From positions 1,922,001 through 1,986,000 of the forward strand of contig NZ_AP022314.1 of NCBI RefSeq assembly GCF_009936235.1: a stretch of 64,000 bases of DNA. Direction: 5' to 3'. Source of the DNA: Mycobacterium xenopi (lineage in GTDB: Bacteria; Actinomycetota; Actinomycetes; Mycobacteriales; Mycobacteriaceae). The notes under the pieces were generated by a model. That model was not told the DNA's origin. It saw only the letters and a program-made list of their open reading frames with translations, and did not search any database. The position numbers and the translations under genes were made by a program. Shown here piece by piece: positions 51,236 through 61,539 of the stretch (the first letter of the stretch is position 1; every line of letters starts with the position of its first letter).

Positions 51236-51532
51236 ATGCGCGAGACGGTCGCGCTACTTGCCGCATTGGCTGCGACGGCTGTTGTCGCCGCCGCCCCGGC
51301 ACACGCCGACCCGGAGGCCGAGTACTTGGACACGCTGGCCGGTCAAGGCTTCGACCTGACGGCCGTCAATACCCGCCGGCTTGTCAACTTCGGCAAGGTG
51401 GCCTGCGCCGACATTGGCACCGGCGGCGAAGAGCAAGCCGTGCGACACCTGGCGTCGTTTCCCGGCGCCAATCCGGCGCGGGTGCGGGCGGTGGTCAGCA
51501 CTGCACACGAAAAGCTGTGTCCGGGCGCATGA
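51236..51532 (+). CDS. Small secreted DUF732 protein
   Basis: A 98-residue exported protein. Signal peptide MRETVALLAALAATAVVAAA ending AHA, then the DUF732 domain DPEAEYLDTLAGQGFDL ... KVACADIGTGG, with two cysteines (CADI and KLCPGA) that probably form a disulfide. DUF732 proteins are abundant in mycobacteria and of unknown function. It lies 17 bases after era and is convergent with amiA2. It is not part of this block in M. tuberculosis, to my recollection. Confidence 0.85.
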   Translation: MRETVALLAALAATAVVAAAPAHADPEAEYLDTLAGQGFDLTAVNTRRLVNFGKVACADIGTGGEEQAVRHLASFPGANPARVRAVVSTAHEKLCPGA

Positions 51533-51537
51533 GTCGT

Positions 51538-53001
51538 TCAGCGCATCGGGGGTCCGCTGGAGACCGGTGGGGTGTCGGTGCCCGTGTTCCACCACGCGTC
51601 CGGCTGCTTGGCGGCCCAGCCCATGACGGCCTCCAGCTCGGCGGCCAGCGACACCAGCAGCGGCTCGCTGTTCGCCGGCCCCATCAGCTGCACACCGATG
51701 GGTAGACCCGCGGAGGTGAATCCGGCCGGGACGTTGATCGACGGCCATCCCAGCAGATTCCACGGCCAGGTCACCGGGCATGCCTTGATCATGGTCCGGT
51801 CGGTGGCCAGGCCACCCAGGTTGTCGAAGGCGTGTACCGGCGGCGGCGGCTGGGCGGTGGTCGGGGCCAGCACCACGTCGACGATATGGAAAATCGAGCC
51901 GACTCGGCGCTGATCCGCGGCTTCGTGGGCGCGCGCGCGACGCAGCACCGCCCCGGACAGCAGCCGGCCCATCCGCATGTTGGACAGCGTGCGACGGTCG
52001 TAGTCCACGCCGTCCCCGAGCCGCTCGGCCCAGTCGAGCAGCCCGGCGGTGGACCGCGACAGGAAATTCACCGACAACCGCACGCCGTAATCGGGGTTAC
52101 CGGTCATCACGGTGTGCCCGAGCAGCCTGAGCTGTTCGGCGACCGAGTCGAGTGCGGCCTTGATCTCGGGATGCAGTGTGGCCCGAAAACCCGTGAACGG
52201 GAACAAGGTTGACACCGCGATCTTCAGCGGGCCCGGCGCGGTCCCGACGTAGTCAGACACTGTCACCGGGGGCGGTTTATGCAGGTCGCCGTCGACGTTG
52301 CCCGACACGGCGTCCAGCACCAGCGCGGCGTCCTCGACGGTGCGGGCCAGCACACCGTTGACCGTGATCCCGTTGAACGCCTCAGGCAGCGGCCAGGTGG
52401 AGATCCGGCCGCGTTGCGGCTTGATGCCCACCAGGTGCGTCCACGCCGCGGGAATGCGAATGCTGCCCGCCCCGTCGGAGCCGATCGCCGCGGCAACCAG
52501 GCCCGCGGCCACCGCCGCTGCGCTGCCGCCCGAGGATCCGCCGGGCGTGTGCCTGCGCGACCACGGGTTGCGGGTGTGCCCGAACGCGGGTCCGCTGGTG
52601 AAGGGCCATTGGCCGAGCTCACAGGTGTTGGTTTTGCCGACGATGACCGCGCCCGCTGCCTTGAGCCGGCGTACCACCTCGGAATCGGCGACCGCCGGCG
52701 GGACGTATCCGGAGGTGCCGAAAGCGGTCGGTACCCCAGCGATGTCGACGTCGTCCTTCACTGCGATGGGAATGCCCAGCAGCGGCGCCTGCTCCCCGGC
52801 TGCGCGCCGCCGGTCGGCTTCGGCGGCGTCGGCCAGCGCCGACTCGGCGAGCACCACCCGAAATGCGTTCAACGTGGGCTGGCTGAGGTCGATCGCGTGC
52901 AGCGAACGACGCACCAGCTCTTCCGACGTCACCTCGTGGGTGGCCAGCTGGTAGAGCTGGTCGGTCAGGGTAGGGAAGCGGAAAAACGACGTGTCTGCCA
53001 T
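51538..53001 (-). CDS. amiA2: Amidase AmiA2
   Basis: A 487-residue amidase-signature enzyme. The catalytic lysine is in GIPIAVKDDVDIAG, the cis-serine region in PGGSSGGSAAAVAAGL and the nucleophilic serine in GSDGAGSIRIPAA, giving the Ser-cisSer-Lys triad. The usual GGGS before the nucleophile is GAGS here. It hydrolyses amides of unknown identity; the Gln-tRNA amidotransferase subunit GatA is a relative, but no gatB or gatC is nearby. Length is near that of M. tuberculosis Rv2363 (484). Divergent from recO. Confidence 0.9.
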   Translation of the reverse strand: MADTSFFRFPTLTDQLYQLATHEVTSEELVRRSLHAIDLSQPTLNAFRVVLAESALADAAEADRRRAAGEQAPLLGIPIAVKDDVDIAGVPTAFGTSGYVPPAVADSEVVRRLKAAGAVIVGKTNTCELGQWPFTSGPAFGHTRNPWSRRHTPGGSSGGSAAAVAAGLVAAAIGSDGAGSIRIPAAWTHLVGIKPQRGRISTWPLPEAFNGITVNGVLARTVEDAALVLDAVSGNVDGDLHKPPPVTVSDYVGTAPGPLKIAVSTLFPFTGFRATLHPEIKAALDSVAEQLRLLGHTVMTGNPDYGVRLSVNFLSRSTAGLLDWAERLGDGVDYDRRTLSNMRMGRLLSGAVLRRARAHEAADQRRVGSIFHIVDVVLAPTTAQPPPPVHAFDNLGGLATDRTMIKACPVTWPWNLLGWPSINVPAGFTSAGLPIGVQLMGPANSEPLLVSLAAELEAVMGWAAKQPDAWWNTGTDTPPVSSGPPMR

Positions 53002-53074
53002 CGCTGACCAGGGTATCGGCGTGCCGTAGCGGCCATGTCCCAGCGATGTCTCGGTGCGATGCCAAACTGGTGTG

Positions 53075-53908
53075 ATGCGGCTCTACCGGGACCGGGCGGT
53101 GGTGCTGCGCCAGCATAAGCTCGGCGAAGCCGACCGCATCGTCACCCTGCTGACCCGCGACCACGGGCTGGTGCGCGCGGTGGCCAAGGGGGTGCGCCGC
53201 ACCCGTAGCAAGTTCGGGGCGCGTCTGGAGCCGTTCTCGCACATCGATGTGCAGCTGTACCCCGGCCGCAATCTGGACATCGTCACCCAGGTGGTCTCGA
53301 TCGACGCGTTTGCCACCGACATCGTCAGCGATTACGGCCGCTACACCTGTGCGTGCGCGATGCTGGAGACCGCCGAACGCCTCGCCGGTGAGGAGCGGGC
53401 CCCGGCCCCGGCGCTGCACCGCCTCACAGTGGGGGCGCTGCGGGCGGTGGCCGACGGGCGGCGGCCCCGCGAACTGGTGTTGGACGCCTATCTGCTGCGT
53501 GCCATGGGCATCGCTGGATGGGCGCCGGCGCTAGAAGAGTGTGCCCGCTGCGCCACGCCCGGTCCGCATCGGGCGTTTCACGTCGCCGCCGGCGGCGGCA
53601 GTGTCTGCGGTCACTGCCGCCCGGCTGGTTCCACCACTCCTCCGTTGGGAGTGCTGGAACTGATGTCGGCGCTGCGCGACGGGGACTGGGCGGCGGCGCT
53701 GGCTGCGCCGCAATCGCACCGCAGCCACGTCAGCGGGTTGGTGGCCGCCCACCTGCAATGGCACCTGGAACGACAACTGCGAACATTGCCGCTGGTGGAG
53801 CGGATCGACCGGGTCGACCGTGTGGTCACCGACCGTCGCGTCTCGCTGCTCAGGCAGGATGTGGCCCATGGCGAGGAACCGGGCCAACAGCTCAGCGCGG
53901 ACGGCTGA
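53075..53908 (+). CDS. recO: DNA repair protein RecO
   Basis: A 277-residue recombination mediator that helps RecA load on SSB-coated DNA in the RecFOR pathway. OB-fold N terminus ([31 protein letters not shown]), and a zinc-binding C-terminal part with [13 protein letters not shown] and VCGHC. The ATG at 53075 is followed by conserved sequence. It overlaps the uppS start by 41 bases, an arrangement also seen in M. tuberculosis. Confidence 0.94.
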   Translation: MRLYRDRAVVLRQHKLGEADRIVTLLTRDHGLVRAVAKGVRRTRSKFGARLEPFSHIDVQLYPGRNLDIVTQVVSIDAFATDIVSDYGRYTCACAMLETAERLAGEERAPAPALHRLTVGALRAVADGRRPRELVLDAYLLRAMGIAGWAPALEECARCATPGPHRAFHVAAGGGSVCGHCRPAGSTTPPLGVLELMSALRDGDWAAALAAPQSHRSHVSGLVAAHLQWHLERQLRTLPLVERIDRVDRVVTDRRVSLLRQDVAHGEEPGQQLSADG

Positions 53909-54773
53909 GCAGGCGACCTTTCCCCAGCTGCCTCCGCCGCCGGCCGACTACCCGACGTTTCCGGACAAGTCGACGTGGCCGGTGGTCTTCCCGGAGCTGC
54001 CGCCCTCACCCGACGGCGGCCCGCGTCGGCCGCCGCAGCACCCGTCGAAGGCGGTCCCGCCACAGATTCCGGCCACGCAACTGCCGACCCATGTCGCGAT
54101 CGTGATGGACGGCAACGGCCGGTGGGCTACTCGGCGTGGCCTGCCGCGTGTCGAAGGACACAAGATGGGCGAGGCCGTCGTCATCGATATCGCCTGCGGT
54201 GCAATAGAACTCGGTATCAAGTGGCTAAGTCTTTTCGCATTCTCGACCGAGAACTGGAAGCGGTCTGCCGAGGAGGTCCGGTTTCTGATGGGCTTCAACC
54301 GCGACGTGGTGCGGCGCCGCCGTGAGAGCTTGAACACGATGGGGGTGCGGATCCGATGGGTGGGGTCGCGACCGCGGTTGTGGCGCAGCGTCATCAAGGA
54401 ACTCGAGATCGCCGAGCAGATGACCGCCGACAACGACGTCATCACTGTCAACTACTGCGTGAACTACGGGGGGCGCGCCGAAATCACCGAAGCTGCGCGG
54501 GGTATCGCGCGGGAAGCGGCCGCCGGCAAGCTGAATCCGGATCGGATCACCGAGGCGACGATTGCCCGTCACCTGCACCGGCCCGACATACCCGATGTCG
54601 ACTTGTTGCTACGGACGTCGGGGGAGCAGCGGTCGAGCAATTTCATGCTGTGGCAGGCCGCCTACGCCGAATACGTCTTCTCCGACAAGCTGTGGCCCGA
54701 CTATGATCGCCGCGACTTGTGGGCGGCCTGCGAGGAATACGCATCTCGCCATCGACGATTCGGGAGCGCCTGA
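53868..54773 (+). CDS. uppS: Long-chain (Z)-prenyl diphosphate synthase, decaprenyl type
   Basis: A 301-residue cis-prenyltransferase making the polyprenyl phosphate carrier for cell wall polymers. [10 protein letters not shown] carries the catalytic Asp, [10 protein letters not shown] and [10 protein letters not shown] are conserved, and [22 protein letters not shown] is the C-terminal signature. A proline-rich N-terminal extension of about 65 residues ([11 protein letters not shown]) is shared with M. tuberculosis Rv2361c, the decaprenyl diphosphate synthase. The start lies inside recO; the stop overlaps the next ATG by one base. Confidence 0.94.
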   Translation: MARNRANSSARTAEQATFPQLPPPPADYPTFPDKSTWPVVFPELPPSPDGGPRRPPQHPSKAVPPQIPATQLPTHVAIVMDGNGRWATRRGLPRVEGHKMGEAVVIDIACGAIELGIKWLSLFAFSTENWKRSAEEVRFLMGFNRDVVRRRRESLNTMGVRIRWVGSRPRLWRSVIKELEIAEQMTADNDVITVNYCVNYGGRAEITEAARGIAREAAAGKLNPDRITEATIARHLHRPDIPDVDLLLRTSGEQRSSNFMLWQAAYAEYVFSDKLWPDYDRRDLWAACEEYASRHRRFGSA

Positions 54774-55189
54774 TGCCCTCATTGCAAGAGCGGCTGGCGT
54801 CGGTGCTTCGCGACGTGTTGCCCGTCGAGGAGGAGCCCGACGGCGCGCTGACGATCCGCCACGACGGCACCTTCGCGTCGTTGCGGGTAGTGACCATCGT
54901 CGAGGATCTCGACCTGGTGTCGCTGACTCAGGTTTTGGCGTGGGATCTTCCGTTGAGCAAGAAGATTCGCGACAGGGTGGCCGAGCACGCGCAGGGCGTC
55001 CAGTTGGGTTCGCTGACGGTGGTGGAAAAGGTCAGTGACACGTCCGCCAAACGCAACTCCGGTAAGACCGCCGATGTGATGTTGCGCTACAACTTCCCCG
55101 GCGCGGGCCTGACCGACGACGCGTTGCGCACCCTGATCCTGATGGTGCTCGACACCGGCGCCGAGATACGGCGCGCGCTAACCCGTTAA
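54773..55189 (+). CDS. Conserved hypothetical protein, Rv2360c type
   Basis: A 138-residue cytoplasmic protein beginning [20 protein letters not shown], with VLAWDLPLSKKIRDRVAEHA and KTADVMLRYNFPG. Position after uppS and length match Rv2360c (142). It resembles small T3SS-chaperone/YbjN-like folds only in general character, so I assign no function. The ATG overlaps the uppS stop (TGATG). Its end overlaps the zur end by four bases, convergent. Confidence 0.8.
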   Translation: MPSLQERLASVLRDVLPVEEEPDGALTIRHDGTFASLRVVTIVEDLDLVSLTQVLAWDLPLSKKIRDRVAEHAQGVQLGSLTVVEKVSDTSAKRNSGKTADVMLRYNFPGAGLTDDALRTLILMVLDTGAEIRRALTR

Positions 55190-55575
55190 TTCGCGCACTG
55201 CGAGCACGTGCCGAAGATCTCGATGGTGTGGCTTGGATCGGAAAAGCCGTGTGCAGCAGCGACTTCGGCGGCCCAGGTCTCCACTACGCGGTCGCCCACC
55301 TCGACGGTGGAGCCGCAGTTGCGGCACACCAGGTGGTGATGATGGTCGGTCGAGCAGCGGCGGTAGACCGATTCACCGGTGTCGCTGCGCAGGGTGTCGA
55401 GCAATCCCGCCGCCGCCATGGACTGCAGCGTGCGATAGACGGTGGTGAGGCCGATGTTTTCGCCGCGGCGGCGCAATTCGTCGTGCAGTTCCTGGGCGGA
55501 GCGGAAGTCGTCGAGGGTTTCCAGCAACGTCGCGATCGCGGCCCGCTGCCGGGTGGAGCGAACACCGGGGTTCAT
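55186..55575 (-). CDS. zur: Zinc uptake regulator Zur (FurB)
   Basis: A 129-residue Fur-family repressor. Winged helix with STRQRAAIATLLETLDDFRS and GLTTVYRTLQSMAAAGLLD; metal-binding HHHHLVCRNCG and the C-terminal CSQCAN give the two structural CxxC zinc sites. It represses zinc uptake and ribosomal paralogue genes in M. tuberculosis (Rv2359). The ATG overlaps the smtB stop by four bases (ATGA), so it is translated after SmtB from one zinc-controlled message. Confidence 0.95.
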   Translation of the reverse strand: MNPGVRSTRQRAAIATLLETLDDFRSAQELHDELRRRGENIGLTTVYRTLQSMAAAGLLDTLRSDTGESVYRRCSTDHHHHLVCRNCGSTVEVGDRVVETWAAEVAAAHGFSDPSHTIEIFGTCSQCAN

Positions 55576-55964
55576 AGCCGCCGTTCCTCGCCGGCGTGCG
55601 CGACCGCGTCGATGACGATGTGGGCCAGGTGATGGTCGACCAGTCGATAGAGGACTTCGCGGCCCGACCGTTCACCGGCGACCACGCCCGCCGCCTTCAG
55701 GATTTTCAGATGCTGGCTCACCAGCGGTTGTGGTACGCCGAGTGCGTCGACCAGTTCGTGCACACAGCGCTGCGACTCGCGCAGCTGCAACACGATGGCG
55801 ATGCGCACCGGTGCGGCCAAGGCGCGCAGCAGCTCACCGGTGGCCTCGAGGATTTCCCGCGGCGGCGGGGCGGGGCATGCCGAGAACTCCCGCTCGTGCT
55901 CGCCCACCAGCGCGGGCGCCGGCATGGAGGCGCCGTCGGCGACCGGTGACGTCGAGCGGGACAT
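55572..55964 (-). CDS. smtB: ArsR/SmtB-family zinc-sensing repressor
   Basis: A 130-residue winged-helix repressor. HTH region QRCVHELVDALGVPQPLVSQHLKILKAAG with the recognition helix PLVSQHL, then ERSGREVLYRLVDHHLAHIV. The DHHLAHIV stretch in the last helix provides alpha5-type zinc ligands. In M. tuberculosis SmtB (Rv2358) represses the smtB-zur operon when zinc is low. A clear palindrome lies 64 bases upstream of the ATG. Confidence 0.93.
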   Translation of the reverse strand: MSRSTSPVADGASMPAPALVGEHEREFSACPAPPPREILEATGELLRALAAPVRIAIVLQLRESQRCVHELVDALGVPQPLVSQHLKILKAAGVVAGERSGREVLYRLVDHHLAHIVIDAVAHAGEERRL

Positions 55965-56027
55965 GGGATATCACTTTCAAGCAGTCCAGCGATGTTGGGA
56001 ACCGTTGTCGGTTCGCTTTCCACTGTC

Positions 56028-56047
56028 ACATGCATATTGATGCATGT
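56028..56047. promoter_or_regulatory. SmtB operator, perfect inverted repeat
   Basis: ACATGCAT (56028-56035) and ATGCATGT (56040-56047) are perfect inverted repeats separated by ATTG. Sequence and place fit the imperfect 12-2-12-type sites of ArsR/SmtB repressors and the known smtB-zur operator region of M. tuberculosis. It also lies about 95 bases before glyS, so glyS could be affected. Confidence 0.8.
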
Positions 56048-56141
56048 CAAAGGCCGCGCGCGGCGGTCGCTACGATGACTGGTGCTCGCGGCTCACCACC
56101 GTCCGCGTTCCTCCCCACCCGAGACAGGAGTACACCAGCCC

Positions 56142-57521
56142 GTGGCGTCCGTCATCGACACCGTGGTCAACCTCGCCAAACGGCGCGGTCTGGTGTATCC
56201 GTGCGGCGAAATCTACGGCGGGGTCAAGTCAGCGTGGGACTACGGCCCCCTGGGCGTGGAGCTCAAGGAGAACATCAAGCGACAATGGTGGCGCTCGATG
56301 GTCACCAGCCGCGACGACGTCGTCGGTCTGGATTCCTCGATCATTCTGCCCCGCGAGGTGTGGGTGGCTTCCGGCCATGTCGACGTGTTCCACGACCCGT
56401 TGGTCGAGTCGCTGATCACCCACAAGCGCTACCGCGCCGACCATCTCATCGAGGCCTACGAGGCCAAGCATGGTCATCCGCCGCCGAACGGCCTGGCCGA
56501 CATCCGCGACCCCGACACCGGCGAGCCCGGCCAGTGGACCGAGCCGCGCGAGTTCAACATGATGCTCAAGACCTATCTCGGGCCGATCGAAAGCGAAGAG
56601 GGCCTGCACTACCTGCGCCCGGAAACCGCACAGGGCATCTTCATCAACTTCGCCAACGTGGTCACCACTGCGCGCAAGAAGCCGCCGTTCGGAATCGCTC
56701 AGACCGGCAAGAGTTTTCGCAACGAGATCACGCCCGGCAACTTCATCTTCCGCACCCGCGAGTTCGAGCAGATGGAGATGGAGTTTTTCGTCGAACCGTC
56801 CACCGCGCCGGAATGGTTCGACTACTGGGTCGACAACCGGCGGCAGTGGTACATCGATCTCGGCATCAATCCGGACAACCTTCGGTTGTGGGAACACCCG
56901 AAAGACAAGCTGTCGCACTATTCGGCGCGCACCATCGACATCGAGTACAAGTTCGGCTTCGCCGGCAATCCGTGGGGGGAGCTGGAGGGTATCGCAAACC
57001 GCACCGACTTCGACTTGGCCACGCACTCAAAGCATTCCGGCGTCGACCTGTCGTACTACGACAACGTCACCGACACGCGTTACATCCCGTACGTGATCGA
57101 GCCGGCGGGCGGTCTGAGCCGGTCGTTCATGGCGTTTTTGATCGACGCCTACAGCGAAGACCTGGCGCCCAACGCGAAGGGGGGGATGGACAAACGCACG
57201 GTGCTGCGGCTCGATCCCCGGTTGGCGCCCGTCAAGGCCGCGGTGTTGCCGCTGTCACGGCACGCCGACCTGAGCCCCAAGGCCCGCGACCTGGCCGCAG
57301 AGTTGCGCAAGTGCTGGAACGTCGAATTCGATGACGCCGGCGCGATCGGACGGCGCTACCGGCGCCAAGACGAGATCGGCACGCCGTTTTGCGTGACGGT
57401 GGACTTCGAGACGCTCGAGGACCACGCGGTCACCGTGCGCGAGCGTGACGCCATGACGCAGGACCGCATCGCGATCGACGCGGTCGCCGACTACCTGGCG
57501 CCGCGGCTGCGGGCCTGTTAG
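56142..57521 (+). CDS. glyS: Glycyl-tRNA synthetase (eukaryotic-type homodimer)
   Basis: A 459-residue class II synthetase charging tRNA-Gly. Motif 2 region [23 protein letters not shown] and motif 3 region [16 protein letters not shown] are present, with [16 protein letters not shown] in the catalytic core and a C-terminal anticodon-binding domain. It nearly matches M. tuberculosis GlyS (463). The GTG at 56142 precedes [19 protein letters not shown], where similarity starts. In M. tuberculosis this gene is followed by PPE, esx and plc genes; here it directly adjoins the Rv2345-type gene, convergent. Confidence 0.96.
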   Translation: MASVIDTVVNLAKRRGLVYPCGEIYGGVKSAWDYGPLGVELKENIKRQWWRSMVTSRDDVVGLDSSIILPREVWVASGHVDVFHDPLVESLITHKRYRADHLIEAYEAKHGHPPPNGLADIRDPDTGEPGQWTEPREFNMMLKTYLGPIESEEGLHYLRPETAQGIFINFANVVTTARKKPPFGIAQTGKSFRNEITPGNFIFRTREFEQMEMEFFVEPSTAPEWFDYWVDNRRQWYIDLGINPDNLRLWEHPKDKLSHYSARTIDIEYKFGFAGNPWGELEGIANRTDFDLATHSKHSGVDLSYYDNVTDTRYIPYVIEPAGGLSRSFMAFLIDAYSEDLAPNAKGGMDKRTVLRLDPRLAPVKAAVLPLSRHADLSPKARDLAAELRKCWNVEFDDAGAIGRRYRRQDEIGTPFCVTVDFETLEDHAVTVRERDAMTQDRIAIDAVADYLAPRLRAC

Positions 57522-57534
57522 CGGTCGCGGCAGC

Positions 57535-59562
57535 TCAGAATCGTCCGCCGCCGCCCATGAACCCGTCGTCGGAGGGCCCCGACGAACCGCCGAACGAGGT
57601 GGGGCTCCAACCGCCGTCCCAGCCGCCACCCCAGCCGCCCCAGCCGCCGCCGAAACCGCCGAAACCGCCGCGCATCGCGCCGCCCAGCAGGTCGCCGATG
57701 ATGATCCCACCCATCATCGCGCCCAAGTCGCTGCCGCCGCTGTAGCGGCCGGCGTAGGCCTGCTGGGCGGACTCGACGTCGGCGTTGGCCAGCGATTGGG
57801 CCTGGTCCGCCAGTGTCGCGGCGGCGTTGGCGTGGGCGATCGCCTCGTTGACATCGGTGCACCGTTTGTCGTGTGCTGCCTGCAATTGCCGGTTCGCCTC
57901 CGCTAGCCGGGTACGCGCTTGCGGGCCGATGCTGCCGCGGCGGGTGTCGATGTAGTCGGAGACGGCGCGCACCCGTGCCTGCGCGGTGAACAACGCCTGC
58001 TCCAAGGCGCGGTTGAGGCGCTCGGCGCTGGCCCGCTCCTCGGCGACGACGGCCAGCAGCCGGTCCAGGTCGGCGTCGGCCTTGGTCAATTGGGTGAACG
58101 CGCCCAGGGGATCGGTGGTGCCGCTGGTGCGGGCGGCATCGACGGCCTTGACCGCGGCGTCACGCACCGTCGCCAGCTCAGCGGTGTGCGCGCCGTCGGC
58201 TTTCTGCAGGTAGGCGTTGGCCTGGGCGATCCCTGTTTGAATGTCAGCGATGACGGACGGCAGCTGTTCGGCGGCGCGACGGATGTCGTGTGACGCGTTG
58301 TCGATGGCGTCGAGCAGCGAACGGGCCTGGGCCAGAGCCGATTCCGCAGCTCGTACCGCATCGACCAGGGCACTCTGCTGTCCACTGACCGCCTGCGCCG
58401 CCAGTTGGCGCGCCCGGCTGATGTTTTGCTCGCCGAAGGCCAGTCGCTCTTTAGCTGCGTCGACGTTGCCTGACACCGAAGTCAGTGCAGCAGCGTCGAA
58501 TTCGCCATGCAACTCGGCCAGCCGCTGTTCTGCTGGGCCGATGCGGGCGGTGAGCTCGACGACCTGCCGGGTCAATCCGTCGAGGCGGGCCGGCGCGTTG
58601 ATCACCAAGTCGCGCAACTGCTCGAACGCCTGTCGCTGCGATTCCAGTTCCCGGTCAGCCTGCGCCGCCGACACGATCACATTGGTCAGCAGCTCGCGCC
58701 GCTGCGCGGGCGTCTCGGGTATCGCGTCGTCGAGTTGCTGGCGGACGTTGAACGCTTGGGTCAGTGCGGCTTTGGCGTTGTTCACCGCACGAGTGAACGG
58801 TTCAGTGCGCTCCTGGCCGAACTCGTCGACGGCCAGGGCCAATTCGTTGGCGCTGGTGCGCACCGCGTTGTCGACCTCGACCACCATCGACCGCGACAGA
58901 TCGTCGAGCACATCCAGCGGCAACGCGGCAAGCGCATCGGGATCGGTTGGGTCGGCCCGCCGCGCCGCGGCCAACGCGGCCGCGCGGCGTCGCCGGCGCC
59001 GGTAGCGCATCACCACCACCAGCGCCAGCATCGCGACCGCGATGACGCCCAACGCGATCACCAGCGGCGCCCATGGCGACCACCCGGATGTTTGGTCGAG
59101 CCCGGTGGCCGCGGCCACCGCAGCGCCGCTCCAGTCGCCGCGATGCAGCGCGGGTTCGATCTGGGTGCGCCGCAGGTCGTCGATTCGGCTCGAGTCCAAG
59201 TTCTTCACCGTCGGCGGCACGAGGAAGGCATACGCGCGGTCGGCGGTGGCCACGGCCAGCAACGCGTCGTAGTCGCCGAGGTCGCTGGCGCGACGGGTGC
59301 TCTGCGCCCAGCTCACCGCGGCCTGCCCGGAGAAGGTGTCGACGTAGACCACCCACAGCCGGATGTGGCGATCGGAGTAGAGCTTGTCCACCGCGGCCTC
59401 GACGGCGCTACGGTCCGCGCCGGTCAGTGCGCCGGCGTCGTCGGTGACGTAGTCGGACAACCGGAATGGCGGTTGCGCGGCGGCTGCCGGGCCGAGCAGT
59501 AGCGCGCCAGCCAACGTCACCAGAATCACGGCGAACAGGCGAGCGATGCGCATGCTCGCCAA
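57535..59562 (-). CDS. Exported TPM-domain membrane protein, Rv2345 type
   Basis: A 675-residue protein. Signal peptide or N-terminal anchor ([20 protein letters not shown], then AAAAQPP); TPM_phosphatase/YgcG domain about 35-160 ([18 protein letters not shown]); a transmembrane helix about 172-193 ([20 protein letters not shown]) followed by an Arg-rich cytosolic stretch; a long coiled-coil region about 230-610; and a Gly/Trp/Phe-rich tail ending GGGGRF. ATG at 59553 (MRIARLF) is an alternative start. Function in mycobacteria is not established; TPM proteins are associated with membrane and photosystem quality control elsewhere. Confidence 0.85.
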   Translation of the reverse strand: MASMRIARLFAVILVTLAGALLLGPAAAAQPPFRLSDYVTDDAGALTGADRSAVEAAVDKLYSDRHIRLWVVYVDTFSGQAAVSWAQSTRRASDLGDYDALLAVATADRAYAFLVPPTVKNLDSSRIDDLRRTQIEPALHRGDWSGAAVAAATGLDQTSGWSPWAPLVIALGVIAVAMLALVVVMRYRRRRRRAAALAAARRADPTDPDALAALPLDVLDDLSRSMVVEVDNAVRTSANELALAVDEFGQERTEPFTRAVNNAKAALTQAFNVRQQLDDAIPETPAQRRELLTNVIVSAAQADRELESQRQAFEQLRDLVINAPARLDGLTRQVVELTARIGPAEQRLAELHGEFDAAALTSVSGNVDAAKERLAFGEQNISRARQLAAQAVSGQQSALVDAVRAAESALAQARSLLDAIDNASHDIRRAAEQLPSVIADIQTGIAQANAYLQKADGAHTAELATVRDAAVKAVDAARTSGTTDPLGAFTQLTKADADLDRLLAVVAEERASAERLNRALEQALFTAQARVRAVSDYIDTRRGSIGPQARTRLAEANRQLQAAHDKRCTDVNEAIAHANAAATLADQAQSLANADVESAQQAYAGRYSGGSDLGAMMGGIIIGDLLGGAMRGGFGGFGGGWGGWGGGWDGGWSPTSFGGSSGPSDDGFMGGGGRF

Positions 59563-59605
59563 TGTAGCCGGGCGACGGCGGTCGGCCCTGGCAGACTGTC
59601 GTTCG

Positions 59606-60852
59606 ATGAATCAGCGGGATCCCTACGACGATTTCGACCGCCAGCGGCGGGTGGCCGAGGCGCCGAAGACCGCGGGGCTGCTGGGCACGCAAGACCAGCA
59701 CCGTAGCGACTTCGCCCGCGACCGGGCCCGGGTATTGCACAGTGCCGCGCTGCGCCGGCTGGCCGACAAGACCCAGGTCGTCGGGCCGCGGGAAAGCGAC
59801 ACCCCGCGCACTCGGCTGACCCATTCGCTGGAAGTGGCGCAGATCGGCCGCGGGATGGCGATCGGACTGGGATGTGATGCCGACCTCGTCGACCTGGCCG
59901 GGTTGGCCCACGACATCGGCCATCCGCCCTACGGCCACAACGGCGAGCAGGCGCTCGACGAGGTCGCGGCCGACTGCGGGGGCTTCGAGGGCAATGCGCA
60001 AAACTTCCGGATCCTCACCAGCTTGGAGCCCAAAGTTCTTGACACTCAAGGCCGTAGCGCTGGGCTGAACCTGACTCGGGCCGCGTTGGACGCGGTCACC
60101 AAATATCCGTGGACGCGCACCCAAAGCCGCGGCAAGTTCGGTTTTTACGACGACGACCGCGACCCCGCGGCCTGGGTGCGCGACGGTGCACCGGCCGAGC
60201 GGGCCTGCCTGGAAGCCCAGGTGATGGACTGGGCCGACGACGTCGCATATTCGGTGCACGACGTCGAAGACGGCGTCATCTCCGGCCGCATCGACCTTCG
60301 TGTGCTCGCCGACGACGACGCCGCGGCTGCGCTGGCCGAGTTGGGTGAGACCGCGTATCCGCGGCTAAGCGCCGACGACTTGGTGGCCGCTGCGCAGCGG
60401 CTGTCCGGGCTGCCGGTCGTTGCTGCGGTCGGTAAGTATGACGCCACGCTGGCGGCGTCGGTTGCGCTCAAGCGGCTGACCAGCGAGCTGGTGGGCCGGT
60501 TCGTCTCCGCGGCGATCGCCGCGACCCGCGCGGCCGCCGGACCCGGGCCGCTCGCGCGGTATGCGGCCGACCTGCACGTGCCCGACCTGGTGCGCGCCGA
60601 AGTGGCGGTGTTGAAAACGCTGGCGCTGCAGTTCATCATGTCCGATCCGCGGCACCTGGACAGGCAGGCCCGCCAGCGCGAACGCATCCACCGGGTGGCG
60701 CAGTGGCTGTTGGCGGCGCGCCGCGGACCCTGGACCCGATCTTCGTCCCGGCGTTCAACACCGCCGCCGACGACCGCGCCCGGCTGCGGGTCATCGTCGA
60801 CCAGATCGCGTCCTACACCGAAGGACGATTGGAGCGCATCGAGGCGCCGTAG
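59606..60852 (+). pseudogene. dgt: Deoxyguanosine triphosphate triphosphohydrolase, frameshifted near the end
   Basis: An HD-domain enzyme that hydrolyses dGTP to deoxyguanosine and triphosphate. Metal ligands are visible: [11 protein letters not shown] (first His), [16 protein letters not shown] (HD pair) and [15 protein letters not shown] (last Asp). The frame is intact through [10 protein letters not shown]. At about 60712-60722 one base seems missing; the expected ending [20 protein letters not shown] and GRLERIEAP continues one base out of register to TAG at 60850. Adding one G (GCGGGCGCG) joins them into about 415 residues. Uncorrected, the frame runs to 60862 with an arginine-rich tail. 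The catalytic core is unaffected, so the protein may work either way. Confidence 0.82.
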
Positions 60853-60889
60853 CCGTCGCTGAACCGCGGCGCCGTCGGGCCGGCGAGGC

Positions 60890-61480
60890 TTATCCGGCGC
60901 CGATCACCCCGCACGCCATCCGCTTTTCGGCGTCCGGGGAGTGCTCGGCGCCGTGCAGCACGAGCGCGGTCTTGTTGCCCGCCAACAGGTCGTCTTTGGT
61001 AAACGCGTCGCTGGTGGTCACCAGCAGCGCCGCGCCGTCCTTGCGCACCTGTAGCGCAGGCAGATCCCCGCTGGCCGGTTCCCCGGTATGCCCGGGCGCC
61101 TGATAGTGCTCGCCGGCGGAAAAGAAATCGCCGGCCGGCCCCCCTCCCGGTGCCACGGAGTTGGGCTCGCACTTGCCCACCGAGTGGATGTGCATCATGT
61201 GGAAACCCGGCGTCAGGATTTCCGTGGCGACCGTTTTCACGGTGACGGTGGCGTACCCGTTGGCGAAATCGAAGCTCGCGGTGGCGACGGGCCGGCCGTC
61301 GGCCGTTTTCATTTGCGCGGTAAGCGTTTCGGTGCCGGGTGCCGCGCTGGTGGGCGAAGTCGCCGCCGACGCGGTGTGCACGGGCGGAGTGGTGCCGGGT
61401 TCACTGCTGGGGTGCTGGTTGGGGCTGCATGCAACCAGCGAGGCGACGGGCACGGTCAGCAAGGTGGTGGTCTTGGTCAT
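60890..61480 (-). CDS. sodC: Superoxide dismutase, Cu-type lipoprotein (SodC), short form
   Basis: A 196-residue exported enzyme that dismutates superoxide at the cell envelope. The lipobox LVAC at residues 15-18 indicates a lipoprotein. Copper ligands are in [12 protein letters not shown] and EHYQAPGH, plus the late LVLHG histidine; the disulfide cysteines are GKCEPNS and MACGVIG. Compared with M. tuberculosis SodC (240 residues, from memory), the electrostatic loop after the last copper histidine is about 28 residues shorter and GHYHVPGH has become EHYQAPGH. The zinc subloop thus seems reduced, suggesting a Cu-only enzyme. In M. tuberculosis sodC lies elsewhere (Rv0432). Divergent from dnaG. 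Confidence 0.85.
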   Translation of the reverse strand: MTKTTTLLTVPVASLVACSPNQHPSSEPGTTPPVHTASAATSPTSAAPGTETLTAQMKTADGRPVATASFDFANGYATVTVKTVATEILTPGFHMMHIHSVGKCEPNSVAPGGGPAGDFFSAGEHYQAPGHTGEPASGDLPALQVRKDGAALLVTTSDAFTKDDLLAGNKTALVLHGAEHSPDAEKRMACGVIGAG

Positions 61481-61539
61481 GGATCGACCGTAGTCGGCAG
61501 GGCCGCGATCATGGCGCGCGGCCGCTCTACACTAAGCCG

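Noticed and set aside
51538..53001. GatA subunit of the tRNA amidotransferase
   Set aside because: No gatB or gatC is adjacent, and position and length match the stand-alone amidase AmiA2.
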